Assembly: GCF_002498065.1 (NCBI RefSeq)
Contig: NZ_DAFZ01000071.1
Coordinates: forward strand, 1-14,728
DNA length: 14,728 nt
From: Methanoculleus sp. UBA208
GTDB taxonomy: Archaea > Halobacteriota > Methanomicrobia > Methanomicrobiales > Methanoculleaceae
Direction of reading: 5' to 3'
The notes beneath the pieces were generated by a model. It was not told the origin of the DNA, did no database searches, and was given only the letters and a program-made list of their open reading frames with translations. Made by a program: the position numbers and the translations under genes. Of the stretch, positions 6,778 through 13,503 are shown one piece after another (the first letter of the stretch is position 1; each line of letters opens with the position of its first letter).

Positions 6778-8049
6778 ATGTCTAGTCTGGCAAACTTCGA
6801 TCCAGAAGTCGCGGGCCTCATCGAGAAAGAGCGCCTGCGTCAGATCAATGGGTTGGAATTGATCGCCTCCGAGAACGTCGTGAGCAAGGCAGTCCTCGAG
6901 GCGATGGGTTCTATAATGACCAATAAATATGCCGAGGGGTACCCCGGCAAACGCTACTACGGAGGTTGCGAGTTCCATGACGTCGTGGAGAACCTGGCGC
7001 GCGACCGGATGTGTGAGCTCTTCGGGGCGGAGCACGCAAACGTCCAGCCGCACTCGGGGAGCCAGGCAAACCAGGCGGTCTACTTTGCCCACCTCGCCTA
7101 TAAAGACAAGATCATGAGCCAGAGCCTCACCCAGGGCGGCCATCTCTCCCACGGCTCGCCGGTCAATATCACCGGACGCTGGTACTCCATCTTCCACTAC
7201 GGCGTCGACCCCGAGACAGAGACGCTCGACTACGCGGCAATCGAGGACCTGGCACGGATGGTGAAGCCGCAGATGATCGTCTGCGGTGCGAGCGCTTACT
7301 CGCGCGAGATCGACTTTAAGGCCTTCCAGGAGGTCGCGGACAGCGTCGGCGCACGGTGCATGGCCGACATCGCCCACATCGCCGGACTCTGCGCGACCGG
7401 ATACCACAACTCTCCGGTCGGGGTCGTCGACATCGTGACGACGACGACGCACAAGACCCTGCGCGGCCCCCGCGGCGGGGCCATCATGTGCAGCATGGAG
7501 GATGCCCAGGCAATCGATAAATCCATCTTCCCGGGCATGCAGGGCGGCCCGCTGATGCACACCATCGCCGCAAAGGCGGTCTGTTTCAAGGAAGCCCTGA
7601 CCCCTGCATACAAAGACTACTGCGGGCAGGTCGTCAAGAACGCAAAGACGATGGCCAACGTCCTAAGCCAGGAAGGGCTCGACCTCGTCTCCGGCGGCAC
7701 CGACAACCACCTCATCCTGCTCGACCTGACCGGGGTCTCCACGAACGGCGAGCACCTCACGGGCCTTGCGGCCGAGACCGCGCTCGGCGAAGCCGGCATC
7801 ACCGTGAACAAGAACACCATCCCCCGCGAACAGCTCAGCCCCTTCGTGACGAGCGGGCTACGGATCGGCACGCCGGCGGTCACCTCCCGCGGCATGAAAG
7901 AGGAGGAGATGAAACAGATCGCCTACTGGATCGCCCGTGTCGTCAAGGATATCGCGAGAGACAGGACATCGAAGAAGGCGATCGACGAAGTGAGAGAAGA
8001 GGTTATTGCTCTCGCGAGCAAGTATCCCCTCTACCCTGAAGTAGTATGA
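6778..8049 (+). CDS. glyA: Serine hydroxymethyltransferase
   Basis: A PLP enzyme of 423 residues, full length, interconverting serine plus tetrahydropterin with glycine plus methylene-tetrahydropterin in the cytoplasm. Family marks: LIASENVVS (28-36), KYAEGYPGKRYYGGCE (50-65), the cofactor-contacting Asp197 and His200 in ADIAHIAG, and the PLP lysine Lys226 in TTTTHKTLRGPRGG. The start ATG has no ribosome site but follows a TATA box by about 40 bp, suggesting a very short leader. The stop overlaps folD by 4 bp (ATGA). Methanogen SHMTs may use tetrahydromethanopterin or, as in Methanosarcina barkeri, tetrahydrofolate. The folD neighbour leans towards a folate-type carrier here, but the sequence alone does not settle it. 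Confidence 0.97.
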   Translation: MSSLANFDPEVAGLIEKERLRQINGLELIASENVVSKAVLEAMGSIMTNKYAEGYPGKRYYGGCEFHDVVENLARDRMCELFGAEHANVQPHSGSQANQAVYFAHLAYKDKIMSQSLTQGGHLSHGSPVNITGRWYSIFHYGVDPETETLDYAAIEDLARMVKPQMIVCGASAYSREIDFKAFQEVADSVGARCMADIAHIAGLCATGYHNSPVGVVDIVTTTTHKTLRGPRGGAIMCSMEDAQAIDKSIFPGMQGGPLMHTIAAKAVCFKEALTPAYKDYCGQVVKNAKTMANVLSQEGLDLVSGGTDNHLILLDLTGVSTNGEHLTGLAAETALGEAGITVNKNTIPREQLSPFVTSGLRIGTPAVTSRGMKEEEMKQIAYWIARVVKDIARDRTSKKAIDEVREEVIALASKYPLYPEVV

Positions 8050-8879
8050 TACTCGACGGCAAAGCGGTCTCGGAGAAGAGGCTTGAGCTCCTCAAGGAGA
8101 GAATAGAAGAGTCCGGGCTCTATCCGCGCCTCGCGACCGTCATCGTGGGCGAAGACCCCGGATCGCAGATGTACGTCCGCATGAAGCACCGGGCGTGCGA
8201 ACGGGTAGGGATCGGGTCGATCGGGATCGAGCTCCCGGCGGACGCCTCCACCGAGCGGGTGCTCGAGGCGGTCGCGCGCCTCAACAACGATCCGGATATC
8301 AACGGCATCCTGGTCCAGCTGCCGCTCCCGTCGCAGGTGGACACCACCCGCGTTATCGATGCGGTCGCACCCGAAAAGGACGTGGACGGGTTCCACCCCT
8401 GCAACCTCGGCAGGCTGCTTGCCGGAACGCCGGTCTTTGCCCCCTGCACCCCGCAGGGGGTCATGACAATCCTCGAGGAGTACGATATCCCGACCGAAGG
8501 CCGGCGGGCGGTCGTCGTCGGCCGGAGTATCGATGTGGGCAGGCCCATGGCCGCCCTGCTCCTGAACGCCGACGCGACCGTCACCATATGCCACTCGAAG
8601 ACGAGGAACCTCGAGGCCGAGATGAAAGGAGCCGACATCCTGGTCAGCGCCGTAGGAAAAGCGAAATTTGTCGGACCGGACATGGTGAAGGAAGGCGCGA
8701 CGGTCATCGATGTCGGAATAAACTACGATGAGCAGGGCAAACTCTGCGGCGACGTCGACTTCGAGGCGGTGAAAGACCGGGCGGGAGCGGTAACCCCGGT
8801 CCCCGGCGGCGTCGGCCCCATGACGATCGCGACGCTGATGGAGAACACCTTCAGGGCGGCCAAGTTGAGGACATGCTGA
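8046..8879 (+). CDS. folD: FolD: methylene-H4folate dehydrogenase / methenyl-H4folate cyclohydrolase
   Basis: A bifunctional NADP-type enzyme of 277 residues converting 5,10-methylene-H4folate to 10-formyl-H4folate through the methenyl form. Motifs: YVRMK (43-47) with catalytic Lys47, VQLPLP (90-95), KDVDGFHP (111-118), PCTPQGVM (133-140), the Rossmann segment VVGRSIDVGRPMA (157-169), KFVGPDMVK and PVPGGVGPMTIATLMENT near the end. In the nucleotide loop, SIDVG replaces the commoner SNIVG. Most methanogens run C1 chemistry on H4MPT and many lack FolD, so its presence points to a separate folate-type anabolic pool supplying formyl groups, for instance for purines. It is coupled to glyA (4-bp overlap) and to the next gene (7-bp overlap). 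Confidence 0.96.
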   Translation: MILDGKAVSEKRLELLKERIEESGLYPRLATVIVGEDPGSQMYVRMKHRACERVGIGSIGIELPADASTERVLEAVARLNNDPDINGILVQLPLPSQVDTTRVIDAVAPEKDVDGFHPCNLGRLLAGTPVFAPCTPQGVMTILEEYDIPTEGRRAVVVGRSIDVGRPMAALLLNADATVTICHSKTRNLEAEMKGADILVSAVGKAKFVGPDMVKEGATVIDVGINYDEQGKLCGDVDFEAVKDRAGAVTPVPGGVGPMTIATLMENTFRAAKLRTC

Positions 8880-9688
8880 AACAACACTGCACGGTAAACC
8901 GCCTCCGGATAGGTAGCGGCGCTCCCGTTCGCCTGATGGGCGTCATCAACTGCAGCCCCGAATCGTTCTACCGGGGCTCCTATACCCCGGTCGGGCAAAT
9001 CTACGACCGGGCCCTTGCGATGCTTGATTCGGGCGCCGATATGATCGACCTCGGGGCGCGGAGCACGGCCCCGGGCTCTCCTGCCATCACCGTCGCCGAA
9101 GAAGCGGCACGGATGGATGCGGCTCTCTCAGAACTCGGCGGGACCGGGATCACCATCTCGGTGGATACCCGGCACCCGGAGGTGCTCGAGGTCTGTCTCC
9201 GCCACGACGTCCATGCGGTGAACGATATCTCCGGGCTTGCCGACGAGCGCTATGCGCGGGCGGTCGCCGACTCCGGGCTGCCGGTATTCGCGATGGCGAG
9301 TTTCCGGCAGCCCGGCGACGCCGTCGGACTTGCCGCCACACGTGAAGCCCTCGAAGCGGTCGTGAAGAGGTGCGCGCTTCTCGGGATAGATGAATATGTC
9401 CTCGACCCCGCCGTCGGGCGATGGACCCTTGAGCGGACGAGCGAGGATGACTGGGAACTCTGCCGGAACTTCTCCTCGTTCCTGGCCTTCGGCCGCCCGG
9501 TGCTCGCCGCGGTCTCAAGGAAAACGTTCATCGGGGACCTGCTCGGAAGAGGGCCCGAAGACCGGCTCGCGGGCACCCTCGCGCTCACGGCGATGCTTGT
9601 TGCGGCAGGAGCCGCAGTGGTGCGGAGCCACGATGTTGCCGAGACAGCCGACCTCCTGCGGGTTTATGAGACGATGAGGCAGAAATGA
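8873..9688 (+). CDS. folP: Dihydropteroate synthase-like protein
   Basis: A TIM-barrel pterin enzyme of 271 residues, the usual length for DHPS. Visible counterparts of DHPS motifs: LMGVINCSPESFY (21-33), DMIDLGARSTAPGS (56-69), TISVDTR (94-100), AVNDISG (115-121), DPAVGRW (178-184), AAVSRKTFIGDLLGR (212-226) with the conserved Lys217, and RSHDV (251-255). It would join dihydropterin pyrophosphate to an aminobenzene partner. That partner could be p-aminobenzoate (folate) or the ribofuranosyl-aminobenzene phosphate used for H4MPT. Some elements are diverged: ARST replaces GGEST, and no MHM motif follows the NDISG strand (FAMASFRQ instead), so the substrate is open. Start ATG overlaps the folD stop by 7 bp; the stop overlaps cofE by 4 bp. 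Confidence 0.85.
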   Translation: MLKQHCTVNRLRIGSGAPVRLMGVINCSPESFYRGSYTPVGQIYDRALAMLDSGADMIDLGARSTAPGSPAITVAEEAARMDAALSELGGTGITISVDTRHPEVLEVCLRHDVHAVNDISGLADERYARAVADSGLPVFAMASFRQPGDAVGLAATREALEAVVKRCALLGIDEYVLDPAVGRWTLERTSEDDWELCRNFSSFLAFGRPVLAAVSRKTFIGDLLGRGPEDRLAGTLALTAMLVAAGAAVVRSHDVAETADLLRVYETMRQK

Positions 9689-10491
9689 CACCACCATCGT
9701 TCTCGGTTTACGGCCTTGCAACCCCCCTGCTCAGCCCCGGCGACGATATGGCGGCGCACATTCTTTCGGCCGCCGAACGCTCGGAGTGCCGGGGCTTTGA
9801 AGACGGGGATGTCGTGGTCGTTGCGGAGTCGGCTCTGGCCACCGCTGAGGGGCGGGTCGTGAGGCTGGCCGATATCGAACCGTCGGCAGAAGCCCTCCGG
9901 CTCGCCGAAGAATACCACATGGACCCCCGCCATGTCGAGGTGGTGCTCCAGGAGAGCGACCGGGTCGTCGGGGGCATCCCGGGGTTCCTGCTCTGCATGA
10001 AGAATGGGACGCTTCTCCCGAACGCCGGGATAGACGCCTCGAACGCCCCGGAGGGGTCCGTTGTCCTCCTGCCCCTTGATGCGGACGCATCCGCGGCGCG
10101 TATCCGTGCCGCGATCGCGGAGCGATCGGGGGCCGATGTCGGCGTCATCGTCGCCGATTCCCGGACGCACGCGATGCGCCTCGGATGCAGCGGGGTCGCC
10201 ATCGGGTGTTCGGGCATCCCCTCGGTGATCGATGAGCGCGGAAAAAAAGATCTCTTCGGCCGCGAACTCGAGGTCACAAAAAGGGCGGTGGCGGACTGCA
10301 TCGCATCGGCCGCCGAACTCGTGATGGGGGAGGCAGGCGAGTGCGTCCCCGCAGCAGTGGTGCGGGGGACCGGGCTTCCCGTCGGCGATGACGCCGGGGT
10401 CGCCGCCATCGACGCTTCAGAGTGCCTCTTCATGGGGGTCGCGCTGCACGCCGACCCGTCCCTTCTCGTCGATGGCGATAGAAAATCCTGA
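9685..10491 (+). CDS. cofE: Coenzyme F420-0:L-glutamate ligase CofE
   Basis: 268 residues; adds glutamates to F420-0 using GTP, the last step of F420 synthesis in methanogens. Family features: an early GLATPLLSPGDDMAAHIL (10-27), DGDVVVVAESALATAEGR (40-57), NAGIDASN (113-120) with metal-binding Asp116, VIVADSR (154-160) with Asp157, and GVAIGCSGIPSVIDERGKKDLFG-type sequence at 170-192. It stands alone, without the C-terminal nitroreductase-like domain of mycobacterial FbiB. It is the fourth gene of the glyA-folD-folP unit, with ATGA overlap to folP. Its last 24 codons or so overlap the convergent cofC by 75 bp. T-rich sequence at 10512-10526, inside cofC antisense, may end its transcript. Confidence 0.95.
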   Translation: MTPPSFSVYGLATPLLSPGDDMAAHILSAAERSECRGFEDGDVVVVAESALATAEGRVVRLADIEPSAEALRLAEEYHMDPRHVEVVLQESDRVVGGIPGFLLCMKNGTLLPNAGIDASNAPEGSVVLLPLDADASAARIRAAIAERSGADVGVIVADSRTHAMRLGCSGVAIGCSGIPSVIDERGKKDLFGRELEVTKRAVADCIASAAELVMGEAGECVPAAVVRGTGLPVGDDAGVAAIDASECLFMGVALHADPSLLVDGDRKS

Positions 10492-11064
10492 ACTCTCCAG
10501 GAACTCCCTGCTTTTTCTCCCTTTTCCGTGGATGAGGATCTCGACCAGGTCTTCCTTCTCGTCGACGTCGGTCGACATCCTAAACGAGTCGATCACCTCG
10601 ACGGAGAAGCCGCACTCTGCTGCAACCCGCAGGTGGTCGAGGAAACTTGCGCCGTAGAAGTCGGCACGGAAGCACTGCGGCTTTTTGAGGAATATGACGT
10701 TCGTCCCGCCGCCCCGGCCCGGAACGATGGCCATATCCTTCTCGGTGCGGATCAGCCGCTGGATATCCCCGGCGGTCACCAGGGGGAGGTCGGCCATGAT
10801 GATGAGCGCCGGGCAGTGGAACTGCCCGAGCGCCCAGTTGATCGCTTCGTTCAACGACTCCTTCCTGACGGCGACGAGCGCGTTCTCGTGTTTGAAGGGG
10901 TGGGTGCAGAGCAGGGTGGCGCTGCACCCGGACTTCTGCACGGAAGCGATCACGTCCTCAAGCATCGCCCGGGCGAACGCCTCCCGCTCTTCCTGGTTGA
11001 GGATGCAGGAGAGGCGCGTCTTGGGGTTTATGGGCTTAAAGGGGATGAGCGCGTGGAAGTACAT
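10417..11064 (-). CDS. cofC: 2-phospho-L-lactate guanylyltransferase CofC
   Basis: 215 residues; transfers GMP from GTP to 2-phospholactate (or a related three-carbon phosphate), giving the activated side chain that is attached to Fo in F420 synthesis. Nucleotidyltransferase-fold marks: LIPFKPINPKTRLS (6-19), IIMADLPLV (88-96), VPGRGGGTNVIFLK (114-127), FYGASFLDH (136-144) and RMSTDVDEKEDLVEIL (162-177). The ATG at 11062-11064 has no ribosome site. A TATA-like TTTTTGATAC (minus strand, 11086-11095) is centred about 27 bp upstream, so the mRNA is probably leaderless. It is convergent with cofE, with 3' coding ends overlapping by 75 bp. Confidence 0.95.
   Translation of the reverse strand: MYFHALIPFKPINPKTRLSCILNQEEREAFARAMLEDVIASVQKSGCSATLLCTHPFKHENALVAVRKESLNEAINWALGQFHCPALIIMADLPLVTAGDIQRLIRTEKDMAIVPGRGGGTNVIFLKKPQCFRADFYGASFLDHLRVAAECGFSVEVIDSFRMSTDVDEKEDLVEILIHGKGRKSREFLESSGFSIAIDEKGRVGVQRDPHEEAL
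10510..10527 (+). terminator. Possible T-rich terminator for the glyA-cofE unit
   Basis: About 20 bp after the cofE stop the plus strand reads GCTTTTTCTCCCTTTTCC, a split T-tract of the kind that ends archaeal transcripts. It lies in the coding region of cofC (antisense), so base choice is also constrained by that protein. Confidence 0.35.
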
Positions 11065-11497
11065 CGCAAAACGGTTGTCGGGGCAGTATCAAAAAGGCAT
11101 CGTTTCCAGTGCGGCGGGGACTGGCTGGCTCAGGCTCTGGAGAATACCTCCACCAGGTCGTATCGCCCACACCCATTGACTACCCGGTAGTATCGGGGGA
11201 TTGAAAAGCACTTCCGGAGGAGGCATCCCTGCATCGTCGCGCGAGGGTGCATCGGGAGTCGTTTCGCACCTGGCGGTGCTCATGCTCCGTTCCTGCGGAA
11301 CATCGTTGCTCGAAAACGCTTCGCGTTTTCTCGGACTCCGTCCCTTAGGAACGTCGTTACTCACACCTGGCGGTGCTCGAACTCCTTCCCCTGCGGGGAA
11401 GTCGTTACTCGAAAACGCTTCGCGTTTTCTCAAACTCCGTTCCCTTCGGGAACATCGTTTCCCGAACCTTCATGTGGGGAGGTGCCGAAATATATCC
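11065..11497. promoter_or_regulatory. 433-bp gene-free spacer between divergent cofC and cofG
   Basis: Contains the cofC promoter (TATA-like 11086-11095 on the minus strand), a small palindrome CTACC-C-GGTAG (11180-11190), the tandem hairpin array at about 11267-11453 and the cofG ribosome site GGAGGTG (11478-11484). Open frames run through the array on both strands because the repeats are palindromic and 99 bp (33 codons) apart. Their translations are repetitive and match no family, so I treat the stretch as non-coding. No clear plus-strand TATA box for cofG was found. Confidence 0.6.
11267..11453. repeat. Tandem modular hairpin array (two units of about 98 bp)
   Basis: Two units start with CACCTGGCGGTGCTC (11267-11281 and 11364-11378). 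Each holds a perfect hairpin GAAAACGC-TTC-GCGTTTTC (11312-11330 and 11411-11429), flanked by hairpins of a second type: GTTCC-TGC-GGAAC (11289-11301), a degenerate copy near 11340-11352, CTTCCCC-TGC-GGGGAAG (11385-11401) and GTTCCC-TTC-GGGAAC (11439-11453). Joining words such as CGTTACTC and ACTCCGT recur. The variable stems with conserved pairing suggest that folding matters. A related element lies at 14550-14610. Confidence 0.8.
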
Positions 11498-12493
11498 ATG
11501 CACCGCCGCGTGATCACCTTCTCAAGGAACGCGTTTCTTCCCCTGACGACGGTCTGCGTAAACCGCTGCGGCTACTGCTGTTTCCGCACCCCCGTGCGGG
11601 AGGGGTGCATCATGCCTCCCGATGAAGCGATCCGGACCCTGGAAGCGAGCGCGGCCCTCGGCTGCACTGAGGCGCTCTTCACCTTCGGGGAACGGCCGGG
11701 CGGGGTGTCCGGCTTTGCCGAAATGCTCGGGCGGCTGGGCTACGCAGATATCCTCGACTACGTCTACGACCTCTCCCTTGCCGCCATCGAACGGGGGCTC
11801 CTGCCGCACACCAACGCCGGCATCCTCACCTACGCCGAACTCGACCGGCTCCGCGAGGTGAACGCGAGCATGGGGCTGATGCTCGAGACGACCGCGGACG
11901 TCGCCGCGCACCGGGATTCCCCGGGAAAGGACCCGGCGGTCCGGATCGAGATGATCGAGAACGCCGGGAAACTCTCGATTCCGTTCACGACCGGCATTCT
12001 GGTCGGGATAGGCGAGACGATGGAGGACCGCGAGGAGTCGTTTGGGGTCATCCGGGACCTCCATGCACGGTTCGGCCACATCCAGGAAGTGATCGTACAG
12101 AACTTCTGCCCGAAGCCCGGAACTCCGATGGAAGACACCCCGGTGCCCGATACCGAAGAGTTCTGTGCGACGATAACCCTTGCCCGGGAGGTCCTCCCGG
12201 CGGACGTGGCGGTGCAGATACCCCCGAACCTCGCGGACGCAGGCTACCTGGTCGGGTGCGGCGTGGACGACCTCGGCGGGGTTTCCCCGCTCACCATCGA
12301 CTACGTCAACCCGGAGCACCCCTGGCCGCAGATCGAAGAACTCAGGAAGGTGGCCGGCGATGCCGAACTCCGCGAACGGCTCTGCATCTACCCGCAGTAC
12401 ATCAAGAAGGGTTGGTACTCCCCCCTGCTCGAACCCCTGATCCGGCAGCTCGCGGAGAGGATTGCGGCACCGGGCGGGGGCCGGGGTGCATAA
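11498..12493 (+). CDS. cofG: FO synthase subunit 1, CofG (radical SAM)
   Basis: 331 residues from the chosen start; with CofH it makes the deazaflavin Fo from a pyrimidine intermediate and tyrosine. The radical-SAM cluster motif is CVNRCGYC (Cys20, Cys24, Cys27), preceded by VITFSRNAFLPLTT, the typical CofG N-terminus. Later family segments: TFGERPG (62-68), HTNAGILTYAEL (104-115), TTGILVGIGET (164-174), VQNFCPKPGTPM (200-211), QIPPNLADAG (240-249) and NPEHPWPQIEEL (271-282). The frame stays open upstream to 11201, but those 99 codons come from the hairpin array and are not CofG-like. ATG 11498 follows GGAGGTG with a rather long 13-nt gap; an in-frame GTG at 11474 is upstream of that site. 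The partner cofH is not in the window. Confidence 0.95.
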   Translation: MHRRVITFSRNAFLPLTTVCVNRCGYCCFRTPVREGCIMPPDEAIRTLEASAALGCTEALFTFGERPGGVSGFAEMLGRLGYADILDYVYDLSLAAIERGLLPHTNAGILTYAELDRLREVNASMGLMLETTADVAAHRDSPGKDPAVRIEMIENAGKLSIPFTTGILVGIGETMEDREESFGVIRDLHARFGHIQEVIVQNFCPKPGTPMEDTPVPDTEEFCATITLAREVLPADVAVQIPPNLADAGYLVGCGVDDLGGVSPLTIDYVNPEHPWPQIEELRKVAGDAELRERLCIYPQYIKKGWYSPLLEPLIRQLAERIAAPGGGRGA

Positions 12494-12535
12494 CCTCATC
12501 ATTTATCCCGACAACACATATCAGGAGATTTGGCC
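12494..12535 (+). promoter_or_regulatory. purC upstream gap with ribosome binding site
   Basis: A 42-bp gap between cofG and purC. AGGAGAT (12523-12529) is a clear ribosome site 6 nt before ATG 12536. It overrules the in-frame TTG at 12530, which lies directly against the site. ATTTATCC (12501-12508) could be a weak TATA box, but purC may simply be read through from cofG. Confidence 0.55.
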
Positions 12536-13261
12536 ATGAAACAGGTTGACCTCCTCTACACAGGGAAGGCTAAGTCCGTCTATCGCACAGACGACCCGGA
12601 AGTGTACATCATGAAGTTCCGGGACGACATCACGGCGTTCGACGGCGAGAAGAAGGATACCCTGGGCGGCAAGGGGAGATATAACACAGAGGTCTCGTCT
12701 TTCTTCTTCAGGTACCTGGAAGATCACGGGATCCGGACCCACTACCTCGCAAGCGTCGAGCCCGCCGTCATTGCCGTGCGGAGCCTCACGATGATCCCGC
12801 TCGAGGTGATCGTCAGGAACGTCGCGGCCGGGTCCATCGTGCGCCGGTACCCGTTCCGGGAGGGAGAACCGCTCGACCCGCCGGTGATCATCATCGACTA
12901 CAAGAGCGACGCTCACCACGACCCGATGTTGAACGACGACCTGATCTACGCTCTCGGGCTTGCCACACCCGAGGAACTCGACCAGATCAAGGCCACGGCA
13001 CTCGCGATAAACGAGCTGCTCTCGGAGTATCTTGACCTGCGCGGCATCACCCTGGTCGATTTCAAGATCGAGTTCGGCCGTTACGAGGGAGAGATCGTCG
13101 TCGGCGACGAGATCAGCATGGACTCGATGCGGCTCTGGGACAAAGAGACCGGAACGTCTCTTGATAAGGACGTTTACCGTTTCGGTAAGGGGGACGTCAT
13201 GGAGACCTACGCCGCCGTCGCGAAACGAATACTCTCCCCACCATGGGGTGAACCTGCATGA
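12536..13261 (+). CDS. purC: Phosphoribosylaminoimidazole-succinocarboxamide synthase (SAICAR synthetase)
   Basis: 241 residues, the normal length; ligates aspartate to CAIR with ATP in purine synthesis. Motifs: LLYTGKAKSVY (6-16), the ATP-site lysine-rich start, FRDDITAFDG (28-37), TMIPLEVIVRNVAAGS (85-100), GITLVDFKIEFG (170-181) and VVGDEISMDSMRLWD (188-202). The start follows AGGAGAT. Its stop overlaps purS by 4 bp (ATGA), so purC, purS and purQ are translationally linked. Confidence 0.97.
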   Translation: MKQVDLLYTGKAKSVYRTDDPEVYIMKFRDDITAFDGEKKDTLGGKGRYNTEVSSFFFRYLEDHGIRTHYLASVEPAVIAVRSLTMIPLEVIVRNVAAGSIVRRYPFREGEPLDPPVIIIDYKSDAHHDPMLNDDLIYALGLATPEELDQIKATALAINELLSEYLDLRGITLVDFKIEFGRYEGEIVVGDEISMDSMRLWDKETGTSLDKDVYRFGKGDVMETYAAVAKRILSPPWGEPA

Positions 13262-13500
13262 AGTACAACGTAACCATCACCATTGGACTCAAAGAGGGAA
13301 TGCTGAACCCCGAAGCGCGTGCCATCCAGCACGCCCTCGCGAACCTGGGGTTCCCGACCGAAGACCTGAGCACGGCGCGGCTCTTCCGGATCACGCTCGA
13401 CGCACCGCATGCAGCGGCGGCAAAGAGAGAGGCAGGACAGATGTGCGAGCGGCTCCTCGCAAACCCGGTCATTCATCACTACACGATCGAGGTCGAGTGA
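13258..13500 (+). CDS. purS: Phosphoribosylformylglycinamidine synthase subunit PurS
   Basis: 80 residues, the usual size. PurS is the small structural subunit of the three-part FGAM synthase (PurS-PurQ-PurL) and helps channel ammonia from PurQ to PurL. Typical features: a beta start (YNVTITIGLKEGMLNPEARA), then a helix leading to HALANLGFP, and a C-terminal strand HHYTIEVE. It lies between purC (4-bp overlap) and purQ (3-bp gap). The large subunit purL is not in the window. Confidence 0.95.
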   Translation: MKYNVTITIGLKEGMLNPEARAIQHALANLGFPTEDLSTARLFRITLDAPHAAAAKREAGQMCERLLANPVIHHYTIEVE

Positions 13501-13503
13501 GGC

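Noticed and set aside
6595..7560. A 321-codon minus-strand ORF over glyA
   Set aside because: Antisense shadow of a clear serine hydroxymethyltransferase, and it covers the promoter region.
11089..11433. A 114-codon minus-strand ORF with repeated REAFSSND peptides
   Set aside because: The peptide repeat simply reflects the 99-bp spaced palindromic DNA repeats; no independent coding signal.
11267..11453. CRISPR array
   Set aside because: Only two units, internally palindromic, with no uniform spacers and no cas genes in the window.
11522..12502. A 326-codon minus-strand ORF opposite cofG
   Set aside because: Shadow of cofG, which carries the radical-SAM motif and conserved blocks.
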